A program made the translations under genes and the position numbers. 64,000 nucleotides of DNA from assembly GCA_910583525.1 (NCBI GenBank), contig CAJTXL010000010.1, positions 1-64,000 on the forward strand, in the 5' to 3' direction. Positions 18,815 through 26,775 of the stretch are shown here, piece by piece. The DNA is from an uncultured Muribaculaceae bacterium. Its GTDB lineage: Bacteria; Bacteroidota; Bacteroidia; Bacteroidales; Muribaculaceae. The notes under the pieces are model-generated. The model did not search any database and was not told the DNA's origin. It saw nothing but the letters and a program-made list of their open reading frames with translations. The stretch's first letter is position 1; each line of letters opens with the position of its first letter.

Positions 18815-20602
18815 ATGACAGAATTAAAAAATTCGCCGATTGAAGACTTCGACTGGGCCGCTTATGAAAACGGCGAAAGCGCAGGCGAGAAGTCGCGTGA
18901 AGAGCTGACACACGCCTACGAAGAGTCGCTCAACTCGGTTAAAGACAAAGAAGTAATCGAAGGTACCATCATCGCACTCAACAAACGCGAGGCTGTGGTT
19001 AACATCGACTACAAATCGGACGGCATCATCCCCATGAGCGAGTTCCGCTACAACCCCGACATCAAAGTGGGCGACAAAGTGGAAGTCTTCATCGAAAACC
19101 AGGAAGACCGCAAGGGACAGCTGATTCTTTCTCACAAAAAAGCACGTGCATCGCGCTCGTGGGAACGCATCAACGCCGCTCTCGAAAACAACGAAATCAT
19201 CAAGGGCTTCATCAAATGCCGCACCAAAGGCGGCATGATTGTCGACGTGTTCGGTATCGAGGCATTCTTGCCCGGCTCGCAAATCGACGTGAAACCCATC
19301 CGCGACTACGATGTGTTCGTAGGCAAGACAATGGAGTTCAAAGTTGTGAAAATCAACGAAGAGTTCCGCAACGTTGTCGTTTCGCACAAAGCCCTCATCG
19401 AAGCAGAACTTGAACAGCAGAAACGCGAAATCATCTCCAAGCTCGAAAAAGGCCAGGTGCTCGAAGGTACCGTCAAGAACATCACTTCTTACGGTGTGTT
19501 CATCGACCTCGGCGGTGTCGACGGTCTTATCCACATCACCGACCTTTCGTGGGGCCGCGTAAGCCACCCCAGCGAAGTGGTTGCCCTCGACCAGAAGCTC
19601 AACGTGGTTATTCTCGACTTCGACAACGAGAAAAAACGCATCGCCCTCGGCCTCAAGCAGCTCCATCCCCATCCTTGGGACGCTCTCGACCCCGAACTTA
19701 AAGTGGGCGACAAAGTCAAAGGCAAAGTTGTGGTCATGGCCGACTACGGCGCATTCCTCGAAGTTGCTCCCGGTGTCGAAGGCCTCATCCACGTGAGCGA
19801 AATGTCGTGGAGCCAGCACCTTCGCAGTGCCCAGGAGTTCCTCAAAATCGGCGACGAAATCGAAGCTGTCATCCTTACGCTCGACCGCAACGAACGCAAG
19901 ATGAGCCTCGGCATCAAACAGCTCAAGAAAGACCCGTGGGAAGACATCGAAGTCAAATATCCCATCGGCAGCCGCCACACAGCCAAAGTGCGCAACTTCA
20001 CCAACTTCGGCGTATTCGTTGAAATTGAAGAAGGCGTCGACGGTCTCATCCACATCTCCGACCTCTCGTGGACCAAGAAAATCAAACACCCCAGCGAGTT
20101 CACACAGGTGGGCGCTGACATCGAAGTCGAAGTGCTCCAGATTGACAAAGACAACCGTCGTCTCAGCCTCGGCCACAAACAGCTCGAAGAAAACCCCTGG
20201 GACGTATTCGAAACCGTATTCACTGTCGGCTCGGTACACGAAGGCACCATCGTCGAAATGCTCGAAAAAGGCGCAGTCGTTGCACTCCCCTACGGCGTGG
20301 AAGGCTTCGCTACTCCCAAGCACCTGGTCAAAGAAGACGGTTCTCAGGCCAAGGTCGAAGAAAAGCTCAACTTCAAGGTTATAGAGTTCAACAAGGACAG
20401 CAAACGCATCATCCTTTCGCACAGCCGCATATTCGAAGACGAAGCCCGTGCCGACAAGCAGCCGGCCGAACGCAAAGCCAAACGTGCCGCAGCGCCCAAG
20501 AAACAGGAAGAAGCACCTGCAGCCACCACGACTCCGCTCGAGAAAACCACTCTCGGCGACCTCGAAGCTCTTGCAGCGCTCAAAGAGAAGCTCTCGAAGT
20601 AA
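18815..20602 (+). CDS. rpsA: 30S ribosomal protein S1, 595 aa
   Basis: Binds mRNA on the small ribosomal subunit and helps initiation, especially of leaders lacking a Shine-Dalgarno site, which are common here. Six S1 repeats can be followed at about 47-117, 132-198, 212-284, 297-370, 384-458 and 471-542. The most regular ones carry GVFI/VD, GLIH(I/V)S and L(S/G)LG motifs. A Lys/Ala-rich tail follows, as is usual in Bacteroidota. It is monocistronic, with its own promoter and a strong terminator. Confidence 0.95.
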   Translation: MTELKNSPIEDFDWAAYENGESAGEKSREELTHAYEESLNSVKDKEVIEGTIIALNKREAVVNIDYKSDGIIPMSEFRYNPDIKVGDKVEVFIENQEDRKGQLILSHKKARASRSWERINAALENNEIIKGFIKCRTKGGMIVDVFGIEAFLPGSQIDVKPIRDYDVFVGKTMEFKVVKINEEFRNVVVSHKALIEAELEQQKREIISKLEKGQVLEGTVKNITSYGVFIDLGGVDGLIHITDLSWGRVSHPSEVVALDQKLNVVILDFDNEKKRIALGLKQLHPHPWDALDPELKVGDKVKGKVVVMADYGAFLEVAPGVEGLIHVSEMSWSQHLRSAQEFLKIGDEIEAVILTLDRNERKMSLGIKQLKKDPWEDIEVKYPIGSRHTAKVRNFTNFGVFVEIEEGVDGLIHISDLSWTKKIKHPSEFTQVGADIEVEVLQIDKDNRRLSLGHKQLEENPWDVFETVFTVGSVHEGTIVEMLEKGAVVALPYGVEGFATPKHLVKEDGSQAKVEEKLNFKVIEFNKDSKRIILSHSRIFEDEARADKQPAERKAKRAAAPKKQEEAPAATTTPLEKTTLGDLEALAALKEKLSK

Positions 20603-20645
20603 GACCCTTGGATACGTGCATTCAGCACGTTTCGACATGATACAG

Positions 20646-20681
20646 AACGTCCGCACGGTTCGCCGTCGCGGACGTTTTTTT
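20646..20681 (+). terminator. intrinsic terminator after rpsA
   Basis: Stem ACGTCCGC/GCGGACGT (20647-20654 with 20668-20675) continues through ACGG/CCGT closed by a TTCG tetraloop with one bulged C, then seven T. Confidence 0.9.
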
Positions 20682-20712
20682 CATCGGAGCCAAAAGCGTG
20701 GGGGGGGGGATT

Positions 20713-20845
20713 ATCGCACTACGCTGTAGCGCCTTAGGATGTATAAATGATTGTTACCCGGGCTGTGCGCACCCTATGGGGCGCTCGCCCGGGCCTAATG
20801 CTGTTTACGCCACTCTGTGGCGGTTTGCCCCGAATGGGGCATAGT
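20713..20845 (+). repeat. hairpin-cluster repeat, copy B, subfamily 1
   Basis: Hairpins in order: CTAC-gct-GTAG (20719-20729); basal stem CCCGGGC/GCCCGGG (20757-20763 with 20787-20793) with an inner GCGC..CCC/GGG..GCGC stem; CGCCAC-tct-GTGGCG (20808-20822); GCCCC-gaat-GGGGC (20827-20840). It lies between the convergent rpsA and TPM genes, just after a G10 run (20700-20709). Confidence 0.8.
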
Positions 20846-20889
20846 GATTATGCTTGCACCGAGATTTCAGGCTTAACCGATATTGTCGG

Positions 20890-22149
20890 TTACCAGCCGC
20901 CGGAGGCTCCGCCGCCACCTGTATGGCCTCCACCGAATCCGCCACCAAAGCCGCCACCGCCGAAACCACCGCCGCCACGGCCTCCGCTTATTATTACGGG
21001 CGGCGCGACGACCATGGGTATGTCGAAGGGTTCGTATGTCATGTGACCGCAGTGCATGCATCGGTATTCGTGCAGGCCTTCGCCTTTGCTTGCCGTTGTG
21101 GGCTTGCGCAGTATGCGGCTGCGTTCGAGCTTGGCGGCATGTGCATGGCAGAAGGAGCATTCGCGATAGCCGGATGAGCTGTTGACATATTGCTCGATGT
21201 CTGTTTCGCCGCACTTGGGGCACAGCCACACGTCGTAGTCGACCGAGCCTATGCGTTCTTCGAGGTCCTGTGCCGGGTTGAGGTATTCGTTGTCGTGCAC
21301 TTCATCGACTTTTTTCATGGCGGTGCCACAACGGGGACATTTGTGCGGAGCGTTACGCAGACGATAAAGCACGAGCAAGAGGGGGACTGAGGCCACAAGG
21401 GGCATGCCCAGACCGAGGAAGGTGAGCGCCAGATATATGGGTTTAAGTTTGTTCAAAGCCACGTAACGGCTGTGACGGCCGTAACGGCGAACGGATATGA
21501 GCTGCACTACAAGGATGGCGAGCATCAGGAGCGCCATTGCTGCAGCTATATAGAAGTAGATTGTAAAGGCGTCGGTACCGCCGCCGTCGCCACGCGTGCC
21601 CCTGAAATCGGCGTCGGCCTGCCCCGAGCGTATTTCGGCGGCGACATCGGGGTCGGTAAGGATTTGCTCGACGGCCTGTGATGCGGCAACGAGCCCGTCG
21701 CCGTAGCGCCCCTGCTTGAACATTGGGAACATTTTGTGCTTTAGGATTTCGGCACATACGATGTCGGGGAGCACTCCTTCGAGACCGTAGCCGGGTCTTA
21801 TTGCGGCACGGCGCAGGTCTTTGGCGACCAAAATGAGGAGTCCGTTGTCGAGGTCGCTTTTGCCGAGTCCCCATTTTTCGAACAGCTCAGTGGCGAAAGT
21901 GTCGATATCGCCCCCGTCGATGTCACCGACTATTACCACGGCAGGCTCGGCTGTGGTCGTACGGCGGATTGAGCGCATTGCGGCGTTGATTTGTTCGACG
22001 GCAGCGGCGTCGAGAAGCCCGTCGGGGTCGCTGACATATGCGGCGGTGTCGGCCAGGTGGACGTTGGGAACTTGCTCTACGGTATAGGTTGCCGCCTGCA
22101 CGGCGAGGCAGAACAGAGCTGAAAATATATATGCGAGTATTCTTTTCAT
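20890..22149 (-). CDS. TPM-domain membrane protein with zinc ribbons and Gly-rich tail, 419 aa
   Basis: An envelope protein of the YgcG/TPM family. The order is: a signal peptide (about 1-19), an extracytoplasmic TPM domain (about 35-170, YVSDPDGLLDAAAVEQIN, ELFEKWGLGKSDLDNGLLILVAKDLRRAAIRPGYGLEG), two membrane segments (about 200-265), then two Cys-pair zinc-ribbon modules (CPRC/CPKC and CSFC/CMHC). A Gly-rich, Ser/Trp-ended tail (GGGGFGGGGFGGG-type) closes it. TPM proteins are linked to membrane stress and photosystem repair in other groups; the job here is not known. It starts five bases after dgt stops, so it shares its transcript. The start was chosen at the signal peptide Met. Confidence 0.82.
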   Translation of the reverse strand: MKRILAYIFSALFCLAVQAATYTVEQVPNVHLADTAAYVSDPDGLLDAAAVEQINAAMRSIRRTTTAEPAVVIVGDIDGGDIDTFATELFEKWGLGKSDLDNGLLILVAKDLRRAAIRPGYGLEGVLPDIVCAEILKHKMFPMFKQGRYGDGLVAASQAVEQILTDPDVAAEIRSGQADADFRGTRGDGGGTDAFTIYFYIAAAMALLMLAILVVQLISVRRYGRHSRYVALNKLKPIYLALTFLGLGMPLVASVPLLLVLYRLRNAPHKCPRCGTAMKKVDEVHDNEYLNPAQDLEERIGSVDYDVWLCPKCGETDIEQYVNSSSGYRECSFCHAHAAKLERSRILRKPTTASKGEGLHEYRCMHCGHMTYEPFDIPMVVAPPVIISGGRGGGGFGGGGFGGGFGGGHTGGGGASGGW

Positions 22150-22154
22150 ATCAT

Positions 22155-23498
22155 TTAAACAGCCGGAAGGGATAGCCCGTTCAGTTTTCGGTAAAGGTCG
22201 AGGGCATATACGTCGGTCATTGCGGAGACATGGTCGAGCACGGCCTGTATTTTGCCGAATTGGGTTGATGCGGCAACGTCGTACTGCTGCGGAAATTTTG
22301 AGAGGAGCAGTTTGGAGTAGTTCAGTTCGGGCTCGAGGACGGCTCCGACCAATCGTTCGAGCAGGAAGGTGATGATGCGGTTGCCGGCGAGTTCGATGTC
22401 GACGACTTCGGACGATTTGTAGATTTTGGCGAAGGATAGACGGCTGCAGCGTTCGTATCCGTCGCGTTCGAGCTGCCGGATGTGCTTGAGCAGAGAGCCT
22501 TCGAAAGTGCCGGACAGGATTTCGTCTTCGTTTTCGATGAAGGCGGCAGCGCATTGTTCGACGAGCGCTCCCACGACGCACGAGCGCAGGTATGCGACTT
22601 TTTCGTTAGGGTCGTCGACGGCTGCCATCACTTTCTCCATATGGCTTCGGCGTTCGGGCGTGAAGAAGGACAGGAAGGCATCGAGCACCTCGGCCGTCGA
22701 GAGGATTTTGAGCTTATGTGCGTCTTCGATGTCCATTACTTCGTAGCATATGTCGTCGGCGGCCTCGACTATATATACCAAGGGATGCCGGGCATAGCGC
22801 AACGGTTCTCCGTCGGGAGATAGGCGCAGCATGCCAAGTTCTTCGGCGACGAGCGCAAAATCGTTTTTCTCGGTGGTGAAGAAGCCGAATTTACCTTTTG
22901 TCGAGAGGGTGGACTCGAAAGGATATTTGACTATTGCGGCCAGGGTGGAGTATGTCATTGCAAAGCCGCCTTTGCGCCTACCGTTGAACTGGTGAGTGAG
23001 CAAGCGGAAAGCATTTGCATTGCCTTCGAAGTGTGTGAGGTCGCACCACTGCCCCAGTGTGAACATGGGTTTGAGCTTGAGGCCTTCGCCTTCGCTGAAA
23101 AAAGTGCCGATGGCGCGCTCTCCCGAATGTCCGAAAGGTGGATTTCCGAGGTCGTGAGCCAGGCATGCGGCGGCGACGATGTCGCCGAGGTGGTCGAAGT
23201 GCTCTACCGCCCCACCGGCATATTTCTGTCTGAGAGCCACTGCAATGTTGTCGGCCATGGATTTTCCGACGCAGGCGACTTCCATGGAGTGTGTGAGGCG
23301 ATTATGCACGAATATGCTTCCGGGGAGCGGAAAGACTTGTGTCTTGTTCTGCAAGCGCCTGAATGGCGAGGAGAAAACAAGGCGGTCGTAGTCGCGCCTG
23401 AAGTCGGTACGCGTCAGGTTTTTCTTGGGGTCGTGGTAGTTTTCGAGACCGAATCGCTTGTCGTTGACAAGCCTGGCCCAGTTCATCTTGTTCTGCAT
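22155..23498 (-). CDS. dgt: deoxyguanosinetriphosphate triphosphohydrolase, 447 aa
   Basis: Hydrolyses dGTP (or related dNTPs) to the nucleoside and triphosphate. The HD-domain metal site is visible as HSMEV (about 71-75) and CLAHDLGNPPFGHSGE (about 112-127), with a further conserved Asp in the VEAADDICYEVMDIEDAH block. The N-terminal DFRRDYDRLVFSSPFRRLQNKTQV pattern is typical of bacterial dGTPases. It heads a two-gene operon with the TPM protein. Family members can act in phage restriction or dNTP balance; either is possible here. Confidence 0.9.
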   Translation of the reverse strand: MQNKMNWARLVNDKRFGLENYHDPKKNLTRTDFRRDYDRLVFSSPFRRLQNKTQVFPLPGSIFVHNRLTHSMEVACVGKSMADNIAVALRQKYAGGAVEHFDHLGDIVAAACLAHDLGNPPFGHSGERAIGTFFSEGEGLKLKPMFTLGQWCDLTHFEGNANAFRLLTHQFNGRRKGGFAMTYSTLAAIVKYPFESTLSTKGKFGFFTTEKNDFALVAEELGMLRLSPDGEPLRYARHPLVYIVEAADDICYEVMDIEDAHKLKILSTAEVLDAFLSFFTPERRSHMEKVMAAVDDPNEKVAYLRSCVVGALVEQCAAAFIENEDEILSGTFEGSLLKHIRQLERDGYERCSRLSFAKIYKSSEVVDIELAGNRIITFLLERLVGAVLEPELNYSKLLLSKFPQQYDVAASTQFGKIQAVLDHVSAMTDVYALDLYRKLNGLSLPAV

Positions 23499-23517
23499 CG
23501 TTGGGAGATTTGTAGCA

Positions 23518-23548
23518 CAAAGATACGTTTTTTAGGGGCGATAACAAA
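23518..23548 (-). promoter_or_regulatory. dgt promoter
   Basis: On the minus strand TTTG (23548-23545), a 19-base spacer and TATCTTTG (23525-23518). The -33 box lies inside the arm of a long hairpin. Confidence 0.7.
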
Positions 23549-23597
23549 AAAAACATGGACGACAGGCGCCCGGCGCGGTCTGTCGTCCATGTTTTTT
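23548..23597. terminator. long perfect hairpin, bidirectional terminator type
   Basis: A perfect 18-bp stem (23548-23565 with 23580-23597), A-run on one side and T-run on the other, loop of 14 GC-rich bases. Transcripts arriving from either strand would end here. Its left arm overlaps the -33 box of dgt. Confidence 0.75.
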
Positions 23598-23780
23598 GAG
23601 TGTACGCATTGTCGGGCCGGCTCTTGGTCCGGCGGCACGGCGGTGACCTCTACCTTGTTAGACATAAGAACAAAAGGTTTTTATTTTTTTGACAGGAGTA
23701 CAGGAGAACTCTTTTTGACGCTGTAAGGACTTTAAGTTTTTTAAGGTCTTTAAAGTCTGTAAGGTCGCAAAGGGTGTTTA
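23598..23780. other. gene-free spacer with short TTTAAGG-type repeats
   Basis: No supported gene. At 23721-23766 a run of near-repeats of GTAAGGnCTTTAA forms imperfect direct and inverted copies. Short open frames here cross the 18-bp hairpin and show no family features. Confidence 0.4.
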
Positions 23781-23817
23781 AAATGGACGCAGGGCGCACC
23801 GATGGTGCGCCCTGCGT
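23781..23817 (-). terminator. intrinsic terminator after the BtuG-like gene
   Basis: A perfect 14-bp GC-rich stem (23787-23800 with 23804-23817) with a three-base loop; on the minus strand it is followed by CCATTTTAAA. It lies 22 bases past the stop. Confidence 0.75.
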
Positions 23818-23838
23818 AGCTGCTGTTATGTTTTTTGA

Positions 23839-25011
23839 TTATCGCATCACGAAGGCGATGTGGCCGGGGATGTCGCCTGTCTTAACCGACCATCTGAGTT
23901 TGCCGTCTTTGTCGAGGCAGTATAGTTTGCCTGAAGAGGTGTAGTTGCGAGCGTCGGTGATGAATATGTCGCCGTTTGCCGGTTGGATGGCTATGCAGTA
24001 TGGTGTCTGTATGTCGTTTTTGACGGTCTCTTCTTTTATGAAGCTGCCTTCTTCTGCTTCGGTGACGGTGTTGATTGTGCCGTAGGTGTAGCTTGCGCTC
24101 CAGTCGGCGCCGTATGTCGTGGTGTAATAGTATAGTTTTTCGCCTGCGAGTGCTATGTTTGTGCAGGGGATGTCGAATGCCTTGGGAGCGCCGAACTTGT
24201 TGGCGCCTTCTTTGGGGAGTTTGTACAGGTTTGCGGCGATGTCGACGTAGTTGCCTTGTGATACTACCCAAAGGTTGCCTTGTGCGTCGGCACGCAGATG
24301 GCGGAGGTTGCATCCGACCTTGATTTCGCCCGCTACTTTGAAGTCGGCGGTGCTGATTACGGTTATCTTGTCGTCGAAAGCGCCTATACCGTAGTTCTGC
24401 GAGTTTGCAACGTAGATGTATCCGTCGGCAATGACCATTTCTTCGGGGCAATAGCCTACGCTAAGGCTGCCGGTGCTTTTCAATGTGGCAAGGTCGAAAC
24501 GGACAACCGAGCCGAAATTGCCCTCGCCGCCGACAAAGCTGGTGACATATGCTGAGTTGCCTTCGAAAACGATGCTGCGTGGACTTGATACTTCCATCTG
24601 TCCGATGCGTATTGCCGAGTCGGCACGCATCACCTCGACTTTGTGGCTACCGTTTATCACTGCGTAAAGACGGTCTTTATAGACGGCGATATCGTTTCCG
24701 GCATCGCCGAGTTCCATCACCACCGAGGGATTGCGTTCGGGGTATATGTTGCGGATATAGCGCGATTTGGAGTATTCGAAGTAGTCGATAGTCGATTTGT
24801 TTGCGCCCATATTGCCTTCGTTGAGCACATAGAATCCGGCGACGGGGCCTGTTTTGTCGGGTTCAGCGCCGTCGGGCGTTTCGGCATCATGGTTTTCATC
24901 GGCCGGCGGATTGACTTCTTCTTCTTCGGCACCCGGCGTCTCGGGTTCGTCGGAGCAGGCGGTCAAGCCGGCAAAGAGGAGCAGCATTGCAAAAAGTCTG
25001 AAGTATTTCAT
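23839..25011 (-). CDS. DUF5074/YncE-type surface lipoprotein, BtuG-like, 390 aa
   Basis: A lipoprotein with lipobox LTAC (Cys19), an acidic Pro/Glu linker (about 22-50), and a beta-propeller (about 55-390) with repeated VLNEGNMGAN, NGSHKVEV and YIYVANSQN-like blades. BtuG of Bacteroides is a surface propeller lipoprotein that binds cobalamin very tightly and passes it to BtuB. The propeller and the cobalamin riboswitch with terminator upstream support the same role here. No btuB or cobalamin enzyme lies beside it. The start was chosen at the lipoprotein signal; upstream in-frame codons run into the terminator. I infer B12 capture; direct homology to BtuG needs an alignment. Confidence 0.75.
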   Translation of the reverse strand: MKYFRLFAMLLLFAGLTACSDEPETPGAEEEEVNPPADENHDAETPDGAEPDKTGPVAGFYVLNEGNMGANKSTIDYFEYSKSRYIRNIYPERNPSVVMELGDAGNDIAVYKDRLYAVINGSHKVEVMRADSAIRIGQMEVSSPRSIVFEGNSAYVTSFVGGEGNFGSVVRFDLATLKSTGSLSVGYCPEEMVIADGYIYVANSQNYGIGAFDDKITVISTADFKVAGEIKVGCNLRHLRADAQGNLWVVSQGNYVDIAANLYKLPKEGANKFGAPKAFDIPCTNIALAGEKLYYYTTTYGADWSASYTYGTINTVTEAEEGSFIKEETVKNDIQTPYCIAIQPANGDIFITDARNYTSSGKLYCLDKDGKLRWSVKTGDIPGHIAFVMR

Positions 25012-25037
25012 TGTCTGTTGATATGATATGGTTAAAC

Positions 25038-25076
25038 AAAAAATCTCCCGTGTATGCCATCGGGCGCACACGGGAG
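25038..25076 (-). terminator. terminator hairpin of the cobalamin riboswitch
   Basis: CTCCCGTGT/ACACGGGAG (25045-25053 with 25068-25076) followed on the minus strand by six T (25043-25038). Placed between aptamer and start codon, it can serve as the expression platform. Confidence 0.75.
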
Positions 25077-25149
25077 TATGGTTTATAAGGCTTTATGCAA
25101 TAAGAGCCCCGACCAGATGCCCATAGTCCCGCAGGCAAGCCGAAAAAGC

Positions 25150-25310
25150 GTTATGGCAGGTTTTCTGACTTGTCCTCAAGGCCACGCCTTCCCGGCTTAT
25201 TGCCAGTGGCTTTTGTGGCGAAGTTTTGGGAGGCACGACTATGCCTCTTCAGGACTTACAGCAGCGGGTACTGTTCCGGTCTTTCACCGGATTCCCTATC
25301 CATTACGCTG
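25150..25310 (-). promoter_or_regulatory. cobalamin riboswitch aptamer
   Basis: Read on the minus strand, the conserved order is: GGGAATCCGGTG, then CCGCTGCTGTAAG, GCCACTG, GGGAAGGC, and AAGTCAG followed by ACCTGCC. This is the B12-box pattern of the cobalamin riboswitch. Transcription would begin directly before it. It should lower expression of the BtuG-like gene when cobalamin is plentiful, using the terminator at 25038-25076. The 5' side looks short compared with the longest forms. The bases between aptamer and terminator hold no gene. Confidence 0.9.
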
Positions 25311-25340
25311 CAAAGTTAATAATTATTCTTGACGGGCAAA
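25311..25340 (-). promoter_or_regulatory. promoter of the riboswitch and BtuG-like gene
   Basis: On the minus strand TTTG (25340-25337), an 18-base spacer and TAACTTTG (25318-25311), immediately upstream of the aptamer. Confidence 0.65.
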
Positions 25341-25362
25341 AATTGAAGTGGTTTAAACTTCA

Positions 25363-26682
25363 TTATTTTTCGCGCATGAATACGTTAATTGGGGTTCCGG
25401 TGAATGTCCAATGCTCGCGGATTTTGTTCTCGAGGTAGCGGCGGTAGGGTTCTTTTACCCATTGAGGCAGGTTGCAGAAGAATATGAATGTTGGCACCTG
25501 AGAGCCTTTGAGCATGGTTATATATTTTATTTTGACGAACTTGCCTTTGTTACTTGGTGGGGGATATGCGGCAATGTCTTCTTGCAGGACTGTGTTGAGC
25601 TGAGATGTGGGGACGGTCCGCTTGCGGTTTTGGTACACTTCGACGGCAGTTTCAAGCACTTTGAATATTCGCTGCTTTGTGATAGCGGATGTGAATATTA
25701 TGGGGAAGTCGGTAAACGGGGCGAAGCGTGCGCGGATTGCTTCTTCGTAGTGTTTGATGGCTTTTGTGGATTTGTCTTCAACGAGGTCCCATTTGTTCAC
25801 TACGACAACGAGTCCTTTCTTGTTTCGCTGTATGAGGGAGAAGATGTTGACGTCCTGAGCCTCTATGCCTCGAGTGCCGTCGAGCATTAGTATGCAGACG
25901 TCGGATGCTTCGATGGCGCGGATTGAGCGAATGACGGAATAATATTCGATGTCTTCGTTTACTTTGTTCTTCTTGCGTATGCCGGCGGTGTCGACGAGAT
26001 AGAAGTCGAAACCGAACTTGGAGTAACGGGTGTATATGGAGTCGCGTGTGGTTCCGGCGATTTCGGTGACAATGTGCCTGTCGGTGCCGATAAAGGCGTT
26101 TATGATTGATGATTTGCCAGCATTGGGGCGTCCGACGATTGCGAAACGGGGGATTTCGTCGAGCGCGGCTTCTTCTTCATCGTCTTTCTCGGGCAGCTTT
26201 GCCACGACATCGTCGAGGAGGTCGCCGGTTCCGTAGCCGTTGATTGCCGACACGGGATATGGGTCGCCGAGGCCGAGGGAGTAGAACTCGGGGACGTTGT
26301 AGACCCATTCGTTGGAATCGACTTTGTTTGCGATAAGGATGACGGGCTTGCGCGACTTGCGCAATATTTCGGCAACATGGTCGTCGAGGTCTGTTACGCC
26401 GTTCATTGCGTCGACCACGAAGAGTATTTCGTCGGCCTGCTCGATTGCGAGCTCTACCTGTTTGTTTATTTCGGATTCGAATATGTCGTCGGAGTTTACG
26501 ACCCATCCGCCCGTGTCTACGATTGAGAATTCTTTTCCGTTCCAATCGACTTTTCCGTACTGACGGTCGCGTGTTGTTCCGGCGGTGGGGTCGGTAATTG
26601 CAGTGCGCGACTGTGTGAGGCGGTTGAAGAGGGTCGATTTACCCACGTTGGGGCGTCCTACTATTGCTACGAGTTGTCCCAT
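25363..26682 (-). CDS. der: ribosome-assembly GTPase Der (EngA), 439 aa
   Basis: A double GTPase needed for maturation of the 50S subunit. First domain: GRPNVGKS near the N terminus, DTGG, NKVD. Second domain: GRPNAGKS (about residue 183), DTAG, NKWD. A KH-like C-terminal domain follows and ends in WTFTGTPINVFMREK. The start MGQLVAIVGRP fits the family; an earlier in-frame Met is not conserved in this family. It lies downstream of era on the same strand but has its own -7 box and an era terminator before it. Confidence 0.95.
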   Translation of the reverse strand: MGQLVAIVGRPNVGKSTLFNRLTQSRTAITDPTAGTTRDRQYGKVDWNGKEFSIVDTGGWVVNSDDIFESEINKQVELAIEQADEILFVVDAMNGVTDLDDHVAEILRKSRKPVILIANKVDSNEWVYNVPEFYSLGLGDPYPVSAINGYGTGDLLDDVVAKLPEKDDEEEAALDEIPRFAIVGRPNAGKSSIINAFIGTDRHIVTEIAGTTRDSIYTRYSKFGFDFYLVDTAGIRKKNKVNEDIEYYSVIRSIRAIEASDVCILMLDGTRGIEAQDVNIFSLIQRNKKGLVVVVNKWDLVEDKSTKAIKHYEEAIRARFAPFTDFPIIFTSAITKQRIFKVLETAVEVYQNRKRTVPTSQLNTVLQEDIAAYPPPSNKGKFVKIKYITMLKGSQVPTFIFFCNLPQWVKEPYRRYLENKIREHWTFTGTPINVFMREK

Positions 26683-26709
26683 AGTGTCTTTTTTTCTGTT
26701 ATGTTTTTG

Positions 26710-26717
26710 CAAATATA
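26710..26717 (-). promoter_or_regulatory. -7 box for der
   Basis: TATATTTG on the minus strand, 27 bases before the der ATG. Confidence 0.5.
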
Positions 26718-26720
26718 CGC

Positions 26721-26763
26721 AAAAAAGGCCGAAGGTCGAAATTCGATGCTCTCCGGCTTTTTT
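26721..26763. terminator. terminator between era and der
   Basis: An A-run and T-run flank a stem GGCCG/CGGCT-like with an inner TCGAAATTCGA palindrome. On the minus strand it follows the era stop within 12 bases and is followed by six T. Confidence 0.7.
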
Positions 26764-26775
26764 TCGTGGGTGGGC

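Noticed and set aside
18824..20656. Long open frame antisense to rpsA (and similar ones antisense to the S9 peptidase, the AspT-like transporter and the large T9SS cargo gene)
   Set aside because: These frames mirror the codon pattern of the real gene on the other strand, show no family motifs and have no promoter.
20700..20709. G10 run as a phase-variation site
   Set aside because: It lies past the rpsA terminator and between convergent genes, inside no promoter or coding sequence.
23483..23665. Small protein on the minus strand upstream of dgt
   Set aside because: The frame runs through the 18-bp terminator hairpin and the dgt promoter and has no recognisable features.
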